Shown here piece after piece: positions 35,885-48,205 of a stretch of 64,000 nucleotides of DNA. Each line of letters begins with the position of its first letter. Positions within the stretch are counted from its first letter, which is position 1. The notes under the pieces are model-generated. The model was not told the DNA's origin. It did not search any database and saw nothing but the letters and a program-made list of their open reading frames with translations. The stretch comes from Phaeotremella fagi (Eukaryota > Basidiomycota > Tremellomycetes > Tremellales > Phaeotremellaceae): the NCBI GenBank assembly GCA_001599715.1, contig BCHU01000012.1, positions 62,001 to 126,000 on the forward strand. Reading direction: 5' to 3'. Position numbers and translations under genes: made by a program.

Positions 35885-37811
35885 ATGCTGTTAGAACAAC
35901 CACTTTTAAACGGTTTCGCCGATCAACAGATCGACAGTAATTTCGTAACTGGTTTCCCAAGAGCTCAGGGTATGAGTCTTTCATATTGGTTACAAGGAGT
36001 TCGTAACAAACCGATCCTAAACCTGAGAACCACTCAGGAATTACCGAAAACTGCAGAAGTTGTAATCATAGGTTCTGGTGTATGTCGTCTCTACTTCAAC
36101 CAATTTGTAAAACGAATCTAGAACTGAACAAGAGATTTAGATCACCGGTATCCTATCAGCATTGACTCTGCTCGAAAGTCCAAATGCACCGAGTTCCGTG
36201 ATCGTCCTCGAAGCTCGTGAATTCTGTTCGGGAGCGACAGGAAGGAACGCTGGTCATTGTAGACCAGATCAATATCGTGGATTCAAGAAATTCAATAAAC
36301 TGCATGGACCAGAACAGGCGATAAAAGTGAGTCACAGTTCTAAACAAACGCAATGTAAACTGATGGTGTTTTTGAGGTTCTTGATAACGAACGTGAAACT
36401 TGGGAGAAATTAGTGGCGTTCGTCCAAAAAGAGAACGTAGCCTGTGATCTATGGATCGGGAAATCTGTATGTCCAATCTCAAACTTTCCTTCTACGTACA
36501 AGACTGATGTTGAACCTAGTACGAATGTCTAATGGACGACGATATGGCTGCAGAAGCTGCCAGAACTTTCTCAGCGTTCAAGGCTGCAGGCGGTAAAACT
36601 GATCATATCACTGTTGTGACTGATCCAGTTGAGGCTGCTAGGGTAAGTCAATCCCCAACACAACAGACTATCTTGATACTAAATCTCATTTTAGATTTCT
36701 AGAATCAAAAGCGCTAAAGCGTTGTATTACTGGGACGCCTCCACCCTTTACCCCTGGAAGTTGGGTGAGTACACCAATCCAAGAAACATGACTAACAACG
36801 ACCTAGTTGCCCATTTAGCCCAAAAAGCTTTGGATCTCGGTCTCAACATCCAAACCTGGACCCCCGTTTCCAGTGTCGTTGAATCAACTGAAAAGCCTGG
36901 AGAATGGACAGTCGAAACTCCCCGTGGCAACATCACCACTCCAACGGTGTTATTCGCAACGAACGCTTATACCGGTACCTTACTTTCTGAGACTAGGGGT
37001 GCCATCCGACCAATCCCTCATATGTGAGTATAACTCGACTTCCAATTCGAGCACTGTTGAGATTGAAACAACGGTTAGGTGCAATAAAGTCATTCCACCG
37101 ACCATCGCCTCTGGATCGTCCGCCCTCCAAAATTCCTATTCTCTAGTCTATCCAACGGGGTTCTTCTCTGTTAATCCGAGAACTTCTTCGGACGGGGTGA
37201 TATTGGTTGGAGGCAGTAATCCTAATTACAAGATTTTCGATGACTACATCGAAGAAGATCCTAAACGACGTGTTGATGATGGGTTGATTAATTTCGAACC
37301 TGTTACGGAAGCTGTTAAGGAGATGACGCAGAATGAGTTCCAATGGTGCGTCGAGTTTTCTCATTTTAATTTTTGACTGGTATTTATATTCAAAACCTTG
37401 TTAGGAATTTACAGACTGGTTCGGGAACTGAGGCGAATTACGATTATGCCTGGTCAGGTATCATTGGACGAGTAAGTTTTGGTAGAATCAAATCAAATAG
37501 ACAGAAGCTGATACAAGATGTTAGAGTGCAGACGAAGTCCCGTTCGTAGGTCCAGTCCCAGGGAAGAAAGGTCAATGGATCTGTGCAGGTCACAATGGAC
37601 ATGGAATGGTAAGGCGACTCTGTTTTACACTAAATGAGCGAAATACTGAACTATACGTTAGGCACGAATCTTCACTGCAGCCCCAGCTATCGTTAAACTT
37701 ATGCAAGGTGCTTCATGGGCCGAGACGGGTTTACCAGAATGTTTCGAGATTACCGAAGAGAGACTTGAGAAATGTAGGAAATCTAGTGCACCGCTTTATC
37801 CTGCCAAATAG
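35885..37811 (+). CDS. FAD-dependent oxidoreductase, DAO family
   Basis: Ten exons: 35885-36079, 36141-36326, 36377-36466, 36520-36642, 36695-36764, 36807-37023, 37079-37345, 37405-37471, 37525-37608, 37662-37811; 482 residues. The FAD-binding Rossmann fold starts VVIIGSGITGIL, followed by EAREFCSGATGRNAGHCRPD, which is typical of the DadA/gamma-glutamylputrescine-oxidase-like group. It ends with WSGIIGRSADEVPFVGPVPGKKGQWICAGHNGHGMARIFTAAP, the second FAD-contacting block. Likely oxidises an amine or amino acid. No signal peptide and no C-terminal SKL-type peroxisome tag (C-terminus LYPAK). Divergent partner of the MFS transporter. Confidence 0.88.
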
Positions 37812-37918
37812 GGGAATATTCCAACATACAGTACGGTCCTCTAAGTATCGATTTGGCCGTAGAGTTGTATTTGTCATACATGAATTTCTCTTTTTTCTAT
37901 CAGTCATACTTGCAAATC

Positions 37919-39579
37919 TCAGGTTTGTATACCACATCGTTCCAAAGCCTGTTTCAATCCCCTAACAGAATCTAACTCTTCAACCACCAAACCCCCGTCA
38001 CTCTGTTTAGCGCTCAAAGGACAAACAGACAATTCCGTCCAAGAGCTCCAAACAGTCTCAACAGCATCCAAAGCCAATCGATCAGGTCGATCAATGACCA
38101 ACAAGAAAATAGCATCGAATCCACCAGCTAGTCGTCGTTGCATTAGAATGGCCCTTGTTTATATGGGACCACTTACCACCTGGTACACCACCTCCTATAA
38201 CTCCTGGACAATTTTGACAGGCGTCAAGGAGACGAGTTTGTTCTTCTGGTTCAATGGGGACGTTGGAGGCTGATGACATTTCCCTCATTAATTTACGGAT
38301 TTCCTGGATTGCATTAGAGGCTTTTTGGAGTAGTGAACCGATTCTCGTGTTGGTATCGCACTGAATTTCAATCGATTAGTCATATCAAGAGGTATCTCAC
38401 ATACCTCTGAGATAAGTTTATTTCCAGCTTCGATCAAAATCTCATCATATCCCTGATCGTTCTCACAACCCACTAAATCCTCGAGCACTACCCGGAGTGC
38501 ATCATTAGCTTGATCCAGTTGATTCCATAATCTCTCTGAATCTTTGGATTCCTTTCTCCAATTCAAAACCTTCCCAACGAAACTTGGAGTATCGGTTCCG
38601 TGATCTACATCCGCTAACATCATTCGTATCCCTCGAGGTAATCTGAAAGGTTTCGTTATCTGATCCCAATCATCTGAAACCATCGATTTCAATAATTGAT
38701 TATCATCCCCAACAGCTATTTTTCGAATATCGTTAGAACCCATGAGTGGGTTTAATAACGTTGGTGAAAATCGTTTATAAATGTGTGAACCAAAGACTGC
38801 CGATGAGACATCGAAACCCGAACCGATTTTACCTTGAGCTAAACAATGTGAGAATTGGGAAAGGGAATGGATGAGATTGAGATCGAAGGGGTTGGAGATT
38901 GTTTGAACTATTTTGAGATGTTTGAGAAGTCCGGTGATGAGTGAGGTGACTAGGGCTGCTGAGGAGCCTAGACCGGTTTTGTTGGTTGAGGTGAGTGGAC
39001 GGGGGAGGGGGTGGAAGGGTGTCAGTGAATCGAGAGAGGAGATTAGGGGTGGAAGTGATGATGCCGCTAGCTGTTGTCGGGTTCAGTCAGATAAAGTTTT
39101 GTCATATAGGTTAGAAAACTCACTTGTTCTCGCTGACTGTAAAAATCGTTATCTGCCAAAACGACCACATCCAGATCTCCGATCCGACTGATCAATTCCG
39201 TAGCTGCTCCAGCTGCATCACCATACTCCCCAGAATTCAATATACTACAGAAAGATAATTCAATGATCTTAGAAAGGGTGATTTCGATGAATTTATTTTT
39301 GCCTACTGAATTTTCATTCTCTTGAGAGATCTCTACGAAATTTTCGTTAAGTTGGACGGTGTAGATCCATAGGGATGATTGTTCGGGGAATTGACCCGCT
39401 CGAACTTTTATCCTTGCTGTCGAGGTTGCTGTTGAGGTTTCGGTTGAGGGTGAGACTGAACAATAAAATCTACTTGAGGTGGCTACTACCAAACCTGTAT
39501 ATTTCCTGTCGAGAACTAGATATCCACCTGCTATTAAAACTTTTCCTGGAGCTGAGACTATGGTATGAGATGGCGGCAT
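37919..39579 (-). CDS. ERG8: Phosphomevalonate kinase
   Basis: Four exons: 39124-39579, 38405-39070, 38177-38360, 37919-38127; 504 residues. GHMP kinase of the mevalonate pathway, making mevalonate 5-diphosphate for isoprenoids and ergosterol. Visible motifs: APGKVLIAGGYLVL at the N-terminus, the ATP-binding KTGLGSSAALVTSL in the middle, GKIGSGFDVSSAVFGSHIY, and the C-terminal GGGVPGAGGFDAIF, created exactly by splicing 38177 to 38127. Length agrees with fungal ERG8 (450-510). It converges with the DAO gene, 107 bp apart. Confidence 0.93.
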
Positions 39580-39847
39580 GGTCGGTTGCTGTTCTACCTC
39601 TGCCACTCGCCACGAATTTATTGTAGTAGTAGAAATCAGAATGAGTTGTAGGTGTAGACAACAAACCGTCGAAGCATAGACCCATACCAACGGAACCAAT
39701 TTAAGCGGACAACCACGTGTAGTAATGTGGAGCCCCTTGAAGATCTTCCATTCCTTATCTCTATGGTGTCTATCTTCTCACTCCATCCTTTTCTCATCCT
39801 TTTCTGTATATATATTCCGAGGCAATCTCAGTAAAGATATAGACACC

Positions 39848-42800
39848 ATGGCTTCAGCTAGACCTATACTACCTCCATCAGGCTTGAGACATCCTGCAAA
39901 TAGACGAAGAGGTGATAATCCACCTCAACCTCCGGGTGAGGAACGAGGTGGTATCATGAGAAGTAGTTTGGAGTTGGTTTTCAGTTGTAAGTGGAGTGGA
40001 GTGGAGTGGAGAGGAGAGGAACGAGGGATCAAGATTATCACTGACCCTCTACTACAGACTCACGATCCCAGCAATTGTTCTTTGGTGATCATTTACCATC
40101 AGCACCTTCATTCGTTGATATCGACCCTGATTCCGTTGAAGCCGGAGGTAGAAGAAGAAGATGGAATTCACGTTCTCGTCGATGGAGAAGACGACTGGAA
40201 GATGGTTTAGGTCGATCAAATGATGAAGAGATGATTGAGAATGTTGATGATAACGATCAAGAACCTGGTGAAGGTGATGAAGAGGATTATGACGATGATG
40301 AAGAGGAGGATGAGGAGGAGGATTATGACGATGAAGAAGATGAAGATGAAGATGAGGATGATGAATCGGGAGATAACTCTAGAGAGGTATCTGATGGTGA
40401 GACTGGAGTTCACCATGAGGATTCAGAAACTTCACCGGCGTTCTTCGATGCGGATCCAGTATCAAGACGTCAATCAGGTGTTCAATCACACACCACCGAT
40501 CCTAAATCAGTACCTACACCTTTACCAACCTCACCACCACCAACAAGTTCGACATTACCACCATCGAAACCAGGTCTGATATCTCTCTTCAACCCCAACC
40601 CTTTCGGTACTGTCTTGAATTCACCTCGACTGGGTACATCAGCTGGTACCGGTTCGTCAGGTTCACAAACTCCCAAAGCTTTGCATAAGAATTTACCCAA
40701 CACAACTGGATCAGGAAATCGACGTGGGAGTTATGGATTCCCTTCATCTCGGATCACACCTGTTACCGATGAGACTGGTGATGCAGTGGAAGAAAGGGAA
40801 CGAGTACAAGTGGTAGAAGTTGAGGATACATCTTCATTCATTCCACAAAGAAACGACACCGATACACCAGTAAATTCAACTCCTCTACCTCAACGTCAAT
40901 CGAACATCACCCCGGCGAGAACGTTAACTCCAAGAGGCATTTCACCAGGGACTTCAATCAAATTATCGACTTCACCTCGACGTTCATCTCTAGCCCCTAG
41001 TTTGGGCTTGAATCGACCTTCGAAACAACGTTTACGACAGGGTAGCGAAATACGTAGAAGAAGTAGCGCGGGTACTGCTTTACGTACAAAGAAATCCGAT
41101 CTTCCTTTAGGAACTAGTACAGATGGACAAACGGTGAGTCGTCAAATTGCTACCTGTGGTGTTTACTAAATTTCAAAACAGTTGTTCAACGCAGTCGCGG
41201 TTTTAGTTGGAATTGGACTTTTGAGTTTACCATTGGCATTCTCTTATGCAGGTTGGATAGGTGGTACATTCCTACTATTGACTATTGGTGCATTAACGAA
41301 TTACACGTAAGTCATAAAAACTTGTGAATCGTACTGAAAGGAATTTACAGCGCCAAACTCCTGGCTAGACTCATTCATTCCGATCGAAGTTTACGGGGAT
41401 ATACTGATTTGGGGAGGAGAGCTTTTGGTGGTTGGGCCAGCAGTGGGATTACAGCTTTGTATGTGGTTGTCCAATGCGTTTAGTGTCTTACTTACTCTTG
41501 TCTGTAGGTTTTGTTTGGAGTTATTCGCCTTGAGCGTAGCTTTTGTTGTTCTTTTTGGTGATTCTTTGGAAGTTTTGATTCCTAGCATTTCATCCAACAC
41601 TTTCAAATTTATCGGATTTTTTATGTGAGTCAAAAGGCATCGTATAGTTCACAACGTAATCTGAACTAACAACATCACAGAATCCTACCAACGACAATGC
41701 TCCCATTATCCCTCCTCTCCCTCCCCTCTTTACTTTCAACTCTATCATCCCTGCTCCTTCTTTTAATCTTAGTACTAGACGGACTATCAGCTCCTCAACC
41801 CCTAGGTTCTATCTTACATCCACAACCAACTTCCTGGGGTCCTGAATGGCACAACGCCAATTGGCTAGGTGCAGTTGGATTGATTTTAGCGGGGTTCTCT
41901 GGTCATGCTGTAATGCCAAGTTTAGCTGGTGAGATGAAACATCCTCAGAATTTCGATAAAGTCATCAACAAGGCTTTCGTACGTCAACTTTTTCATTAGC
42001 ATTGAACCGTCATTAACATTTTTGGCTACATAGTTTATAGCGACGGCTTTATCGTTCGTTGCTGGGGGTGCTGGGTATTTAATGATTGGAGAATCAGTTT
42101 CTGATGAGGTGAGTTCACGTTAAAACACTTGCACCTTGGACAGAGCTGATATCGTTGTAACTGCAGATCACTCGTGATCTCATGCAGGGAAAATATAATT
42201 ATCCAAGATTCTTGAATGTGTTCGCTCTTTGGATGATCGTTGTCAATCCTGTCACGAAATTTGGATTGTGTTCACGACCTGTGAGTGAAAGCTGAGAAAA
42301 GTAAGCTGATCCACCATCCAGCTCAACGTAACCATCGAAACCCTCCTGAATCTAGCTCCACAAACCATCATACCATTGGAAGAATATCATAGAGGACTCT
42401 CGGGAATTTCAGAAAGTGCAATAGCCTCTTTCTTACCCTCCATACCCCCCAGTCGTAGAAATTCCACAGCAACTATTACCCACACAGCAACTATTACCCA
42501 AACATCAAAACTCACACCGAGACCTAACGAGAACACATCTTTACTTGCGCCAACAAGAGGCACAGTTACCGTATCAGAATCGACCATTCAGAAACATTCA
42601 ATACAGATCTCTACGGAAAAACGTAAAACTATCTTAAGATTTTTTAGCAGAATGTTCGTCACTGCGTTTTGTGTTTTCAGTGCAATCGTTATACCTGGTT
42701 TCGGTAAAGTTATGGCGTTTTTAGGGAGTTTCTCTGCTTTTTTGATCTGTATCATATTGCCTGTAGGTCAAGAGTCTTTTATTTCAGAAACACGAATACT

Positions 42801-42986
42801 AACATGAACCGTTAGTTACTATTCTACACGCGCTTGGAACCTGTTATCGTTCACCCTTCGAAAAGGATTAACGCATCGACAGCAGGAATTCATTATTTCA
42901 TATTAGGTTCGAGTACGGTTTTGATGATAATTGCAACTTTATGGGCATTCTGGCCTGGAAGTGGACATGGAGGATTGGAGGACTAA
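39848..42986 (+). CDS. Vacuolar-type amino-acid transporter (AVT family, AAAP)
   Basis: Ten exons: 39848-39986, 40058-41133, 41182-41306, 41351-41458, 41508-41624, 41681-41978, 42034-42108, 42167-42280, 42322-42762, 42816-42986; 887 residues. The first about 400 residues are hydrophilic, with a strongly acidic Asp/Glu run (residues about 120-155) and Ser/Thr/Pro-rich parts, as in fungal AVT1-type proteins. The membrane domain begins TLFNAVAVLVGIGLLSLPLAFSYAGW, the standard start of this family, with about ten further hydrophobic segments, including NWLGAVGLILAGFSGHAVMPSLAGEM. A hydrophilic loop late in the protein contains a short repeat coding THTATIT. Likely moves neutral amino acids across the vacuolar membrane. 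Confidence 0.87.
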
Positions 42987-43810
42987 CTATTGTTCTGTGG
43001 TAACGGGCGTATGACGGAAGTGGCCAACGCCTCACTCGGCTGTGGAGCTGGAGTACTCTGGTTAAATTAATATTTAGGGTATGGGAATTAAGTAATAGGG
43101 TTCTCTTGGGTTTATGGGTTTATTGGTCTTGGGTGGGATGCATGGTGCATTTGCCTATGGAATAACTTCGAATCCGAGACCTTCCTTGGCTTGGATACCG
43201 TACGTTGCCTATTCGTGTGACAATCAGAGTGCCTTGGTAAAAGTGCCTTTACAGAAACCGAAGATGTTCAGATTAAGTATTCATTCTCTCAAGAGGTGTG
43301 AAGTAGATGTACGAACAGTGTTCATATCCCATATTGCATTCATTCATCACTCTACTCCACTCGTCAATCGTTATATAAGTACATAAGAACCAGAAGCAGT
43401 AACCAAACAAAGAGATCTTCCCTTCCCTCTATCCAAAGTAGTCATCTCTTCACCTCCCACTCCCATCCACCCGGACCCAACGCCACTGTATTCAATTGAA
43501 GAAAGAGAATAACACGTAGAAAAGAAAATTCTTTCTTCAACTCAACAACAATAACAAAGACCAACAACATCCCATCTATCGATACCTCGCAGTCTCCATA
43601 AACCTCGGAATCCAACCTCAACCTCAACTCTAAGGTCTAGGTCGCTACAGGAACAAGACGATCGATCGTAAAAACTAGCAGTAGTAGTTCCTCAGGATCC
43701 AGGGCACAACCCAAAGCTTCCTGTGCAATATAATAAAAAATCTTCTTTTCGAATATACTTCTTTCCGTTCCTTCTTCCTTCGATATTTCGATAGTCTCTC
43801 AGCATCAAGA
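42987..43810. other. Intergenic / leader of the SH3 surface protein
   Basis: About 820 bp. The part from about 43400 is rich in CCAACC/CAACAAC-type sequence, as in a long 5' leader. No coding frame has family features. Confidence 0.4.
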
Positions 43811-45690
43811 ATGACATCTTCTTACACGGTGTTGGTGATTCTGTTGATCACTAATCTCCAAGTTAGTGGACAATTACTTTCGAACGGATGTCTAAGATTG
43901 TTAGGTAGTGCGGCATGTCCAGCTTGTACGTCAAACCTACCAATCAGATAACCTATCCAGTATACTGATCCTCGTACTACAGTTCAAACAGCTTACCTCT
44001 CCCCCGGAAACCTTTCCAACGCCTTCCCATTCTTCTCAACGGTGACAGACGTCAAATCTTTTGATGCAGGTGCATTCGATTATTTCTCCAACGTGTACGA
44101 ATTCGAAACTACCAAATTCACCAAACAGCTCGGTTGCAGTAATGCTTCCAGTGCTGTTATTCGTTGGGAGAGAACCGTGTTGTGTTCAATGTGGGTTAAT
44201 GAACAATGGAGTACTCAGTGTTTGGCTTTTTATAGTAGGTGTCTCATGACTCGTTTCTTGGTTACTGTACTAATAGGTCAAAACTTAGATGGGAGTACAG
44301 CAGCGACAACCCAAAAAATGGTTTGTCAAGAGACATGTCTCGAATATTCATCAAACGAATATTCAATCGTCAACTCGACTTCCTATTGTCCAGGACCAGA
44401 TTTGACGAACGGTACACGTAACACCCAACTCGTCAAGGATTTCACGGATTGCACGAATTGGACGACGTTGGCTACCAACAATAGTGCTACCTGTGTTCTT
44501 GGATCCAGTAATGAGAATAACTGCGGTTTCGGTAGTGCTACCAATCAATTATGTTCTTTCTGTTCGAATTCTTCACCTGACGATTGTTGTTATCAAAGTG
44601 AGTTGGAGGAGGGTTTTCATCTCGCTTTTACTGTTATTGATAATACTGTATAGCTGGTACCGACGTCTCAACTTGTGGTTATGTTTTACCAGCGAAAGTC
44701 GTCCCCAGTTCATCTTCATCTTCATCCATCTCATCAACTTATTCCATGCCAACTTCTTCTGGAAGCTTACAGAACGATAACTCGTCTTCTGGAACTAAAC
44801 TCACCGGTGGTCAATTAGCAGGAACGATCGTTGGAAGTATCATCGGTGGATTATTGGTACGTCCATCATTATCCCCCAAAACAATCCAAATTAAACTAAC
44901 ACCTTCTTGGTCTAGTTAATCGCCTTAATCCTCCTCCTTCTACTCTGTCTACGAAAACGTAAAAACCCAAACAGAAACTCCACCTCGTCCTCATTCGCCG
45001 CACCCCAAACAAGCGAGAGACCACAAACAGGATTCTTCTCAATGTTCACCAACAACACCTCACCAAGAACTTCGGGTGTACCCAACAACTCCTCCGAGAA
45101 GGGTCTACTGGGAGTTGGAGGTGGTCATTACCCCAACGCTTCGTCTCCAACTATGGGTGGCGATACTTTGTACAGTGGTGGACATGGGAAGAGTGTAGAA
45201 GGTATACTAGGTGGTGGAGCTTTAGCTGTTGGTACGGGAGCTGCAGCTGGTGCTGCAGTAGTCGGTGGAAGATCTAGTGGAATCGTCCTTCCCAGAGTTA
45301 AAGATGAAAACCAAAACGGTGATCGATGGATTGAGACCGGTGCAGAGGTTTCTGTTCTTTGGCCGTAAGTTTTTCCTCTATCAAATTACTTCTTGGACAC
45401 CTGCTGATGGACTACTCAGATATCAAGCTGCTCTACCTGATGAACTCGATCTTAGACCTGGAATGAAACTTCGAGTTTTGAGATTATACGATGATGCTTG
45501 GGGAACTGCCATGGTTTTATCTGGTGGTGAACCGAACGAAATCGGTAAACAAGGTGCTTTCCCTATCGTAAGTAGCTTGCACTGTTGTTCTCCAAAACCA
45601 GATATTGATATCGTTCTTTAGGTATGCGTTTCAGAAGGTTCTTCATTGGGTACATCCTCAACACCCACGAATTCAGATTCATCCCATTAA
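43811..45690 (+). CDS. Secreted Cys-rich / TM / SH3 surface protein
   Basis: Seven exons: 43811-43925, 43983-44234, 44277-44597, 44654-44856, 44916-45364, 45420-45567, 45622-45690; 518 residues. Signal peptide MTSSYTVLVILLITNLQVSG, then an extracellular domain of about 240 residues with many Cys and N-glycosylation motifs, a Ser-rich stalk, one membrane segment (GTIVGSIIGGLLLIALILLLLCLRKRK, split by an intron), a Gly/Ser-rich cytoplasmic region, and a C-terminal SH3 domain (ALPDELDLRPGMKLRVLRLYDDAWGTAM...GAFPIVCV). The layout resembles fungal Fus1/Sho1-like membrane scaffolds at sites of polarity or stress signalling; orthology is not claimed. Confidence 0.82.
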
Positions 45691-46334
45691 ACCGGTATCA
45701 AATGTTAAATGGATAGTTCTTTCCCTGGTGGACGATTACAAGATAAATTTGATAAAGATTTCGATAATCTCATGAATGACGGTCATTTTCGTGGTGAACT
45801 GAATTGAGTTTTGGGGGTAGTATGTATTTTTTAATCTTTTCTTTGGGTTTTCTTTATATTACGATTTATAGGTTTTTCCATATCTATTTTCACTTTTGCT
45901 TTATCCTTTTTATATTTTATGGGGAGGATGGATTTTATTCATAGTTTTATAGTTTATGGTGGATCTTATGAGATGTATAGTGGATATGTACTTTATTTCG
46001 AAATCCATGTCCACTACGCATACCATTGAATCAATCATGTCACGAAACGAAACTTGGACAACAGCCTACAAGCGCAAAAGGCTCAAGGCTCAAGGCTCAA
46101 TACTCGAAGTCTGACCGTTAGACTTGAGTCCTGTTATAACCATGACACATCAGAGGAAATTTGCGAGATGTCTGGAAAAAATGTACAGTCTATTGTGTAC
46201 GCTGCTACAGATCGTTTGATTTTTTGGCAAAAACCGTCTCATACATTAACCTCATCCGTATATGAAGTCTCACTACAGTACTCGTACATAAAAATCATGA
46301 CCATCCCTTTGAAAATCCTACTTCCCCCAGTCTC
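45691..46334. other. Intergenic with a short GGCTCAA repeat
   Basis: About 640 bp. Three tandem GGCTCAA units at about 46080-46100 and a TACAGTACTCGTACAT word at 46274-46289. No gene supported. Confidence 0.4.
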
Positions 46335-46885
46335 TTATGTGTAAGTTTTCTGATCTCTAAAAGCCTCCTTACACCAATCGGCGTGAATGATAGCAAAGTG
46401 AGATGAGTTTGTGACGATGGATTTTAACAAATTGGTCTTTTCCTTCTCCTCTTCTGTGTCTGTGTACGGAATAGTTAATGGTGGTCTTGTCCCACCGATG
46501 ATCTTCTCTGAAAGTACTTCTTGATCGATAGATGGTGCTGTGTACTTTTCAAAGGAAAAATCATGAGGAACTTTTTGGTACGTATAATCCCTAGATTCAC
46601 CCCAAATCTCGTATTCTCCAGAATCTGAAGTCGTTTTTAATCGGAGCATGAAACCAGTGGACCTCATGCTCGAAATGGGAGATAGTTTGGAAAGGGCCGA
46701 AACTACAGTGTATTGATTGAAGCGAGAAAATTAGCATTTACAAAGAAAAAGAGAAAACCGAAGACTCACACTTTATAGTCCCGCACGTGGAACTTCCATC
46801 CATCTTGCTCTATAGCTTCGATAGCAGCTTTGGAGGGTTTTTCGGTTACCAAATATGAAAGAACACTGTTTATGACTGAAGCCAT
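46335..46885 (-). pseudogene. Family B copy B5, frameshifted
   Basis: Exon 1 (46770-46885) starts MASVINSVLSYLVTEKP and reaches QDGWKFHVRDYK, then the family phase-2 intron. Exon 2 from 46702 first reads FGPFQTISHFEHE in the expected frame (B2: SLELISHF), but that frame closes at a stop at 46597-46599. The family-like continuation (STGFMLRLKTTSDSGEYEIWGES ... HADWC) lies in another frame and ends at 46335. The switch falls at about 46650-46668 and cannot be bridged by a plausible intron. The C-terminal helix block is also truncated. Confidence 0.6.
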
Positions 46886-47643
46886 TAAATGATTACGTTT
46901 TATCCGAAAAGCTCAAAATAGAGGTATGAAAGTGAGGAAGATGATAAGAAAGAAGATCAAGAATATTTAATAGCTGGGGGGTAAGATGTGAAAAATGGCC
47001 TTCCATGGGTAGGAGAGAAGGCTAATCGTACAGTACTCGTACTCGTACTGTAATCAAGGGAGAGTTTCTCTCAGAATTGTCAAGAAAGAGAAAAAAACTC
47101 GTGCCACTTGCATTGGCAGGTTTCCGAAGAAGGCGTACATACTGAACGATTCTTCGGTGTTTTTGACTTTGACATCATCCAATGGACAGTGCTATCATTC
47201 GCCTCCAGATCTAAAACGGAAAATTTCCTGGGAAGATTAAGCATACGTTTCTTTCTTATGGATCCACACGTCATCTTCCAAAGACTTTTGAGCTATATCG
47301 TAAGGGTTCTTGGAAGAGAAATATGACAAGATTTTGTCGGCTGTGGAAGCCATGATTAAAGCAGTAAACTATTCTTTGATGAATTTGAACAAAATGGAAC
47401 TGAAAGTTGTTAAATGTAAAGACAAGGGTACTCGAAGAATTGACTCAATGTGCGCAACCTCAACCTTCGGTGTGAGGCAGAGAGTGGATAAAAAGGATTA
47501 TCTTAGATTTCGAGTCATGCTTTGTCGGCATTTTCCAAATCAAAGGTTGTTGTCACAAGCAGAATTCATTTCACTGTCTCATCGCCTTAGCCTCTCATTA
47601 CAATCCCTTCTGGGTATATAAACAGTACTGATCTTCTCCCCCC
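46886..47643. other. Intergenic with palindromic TACTGTA element
   Basis: About 760 bp. At 47029-47052 an imperfect inverted repeat reads TACAGTACTCGTACTCG and then TACTGTA, about 145 bp upstream of B5. Open frames at 47108-47621 on the plus strand lack support. Confidence 0.45.
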
Positions 47644-48205
47644 TCATCCTTCTAATTTCTCTCTCCATTCATCAAACGCTTTTTGGCGAGCCGCATATTC
47701 TTGTCGACAAATTACCGAGTGTACGATAGCGAAGGATGGAGCTAAAAGTTTGACCACCTGTGCTTCGGACCAACGATTCGTCTCCTTGTTCTCTTGCTTC
47801 CGAGATTTTTGTTGCTAGATCTTTATGATTGCTACACGATTTGTCGTAATAGGGCTCCACAGAGTAGTAGTTTTCAACGTCGTTTCCCTCTCCATCGATT
47901 GTTCTACCCCTTACGATGAAACCTTTCTTAGTAGGAAATGTGTCGAGAACAAATCGATGTTCTTCATAATATGACGGAGGTTCAAAGCCTGTAGAAACAC
48001 TCATATTCCTATAGAACAGAGCTCAGTACAATGTAACTCAATCGTATATTATAGTGGGGAGTGGGACAATAATGAACAATACTCACTTGTCACTAAAAGA
48101 ACTTTGAACCACCCACCCACCGGAGTGAATAGAGCCGAAGGCTGCATTCACTTGCTCGATTGGGATGTTTTCACAAGAGTTAGAGTCTGTAGAATCAGTA
48201 GCCAT
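47644..48205 (-). pseudogene. Family B copy B6, frameshifted in an A-run
   Basis: Exon 1 (48087-48205) reads MATDSTDSNSCENIPIEQVN and reaches SGGWVVQSSFSDK, followed by the conserved phase-2 intron. Exon 2 (from 48008) continues in frame through STGFEPPSYYEEHRFVLDTF and the acidic middle, but then misses the C-terminal family block. That block (RWSEAQVVKLLAPSFAIVHSV, then CRQEY and DEWREK) is found one frame away and ends at 47644-47646. The shift maps to a run of five A on the coding strand (T-run 47806-47810); one A fewer would restore the family order. Either a real indel or a homopolymer sequencing error. Confidence 0.62.

Noticed and set aside
40235..40579. Met/Arg/Lys-rich frame in the AVT transporter N-terminus
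   Set aside because: Shadow frame of the Asp/Glu-rich stretch encoded in the transporter's own frame.
46078..46100. GGCTCAA triplicate considered as a minisatellite
   Set aside because: Only three units, no longer array.
47108..47621. Two overlapping plus-strand frames downstream of B6
   Set aside because: No family features, no consistent splice, and non-standard starts.
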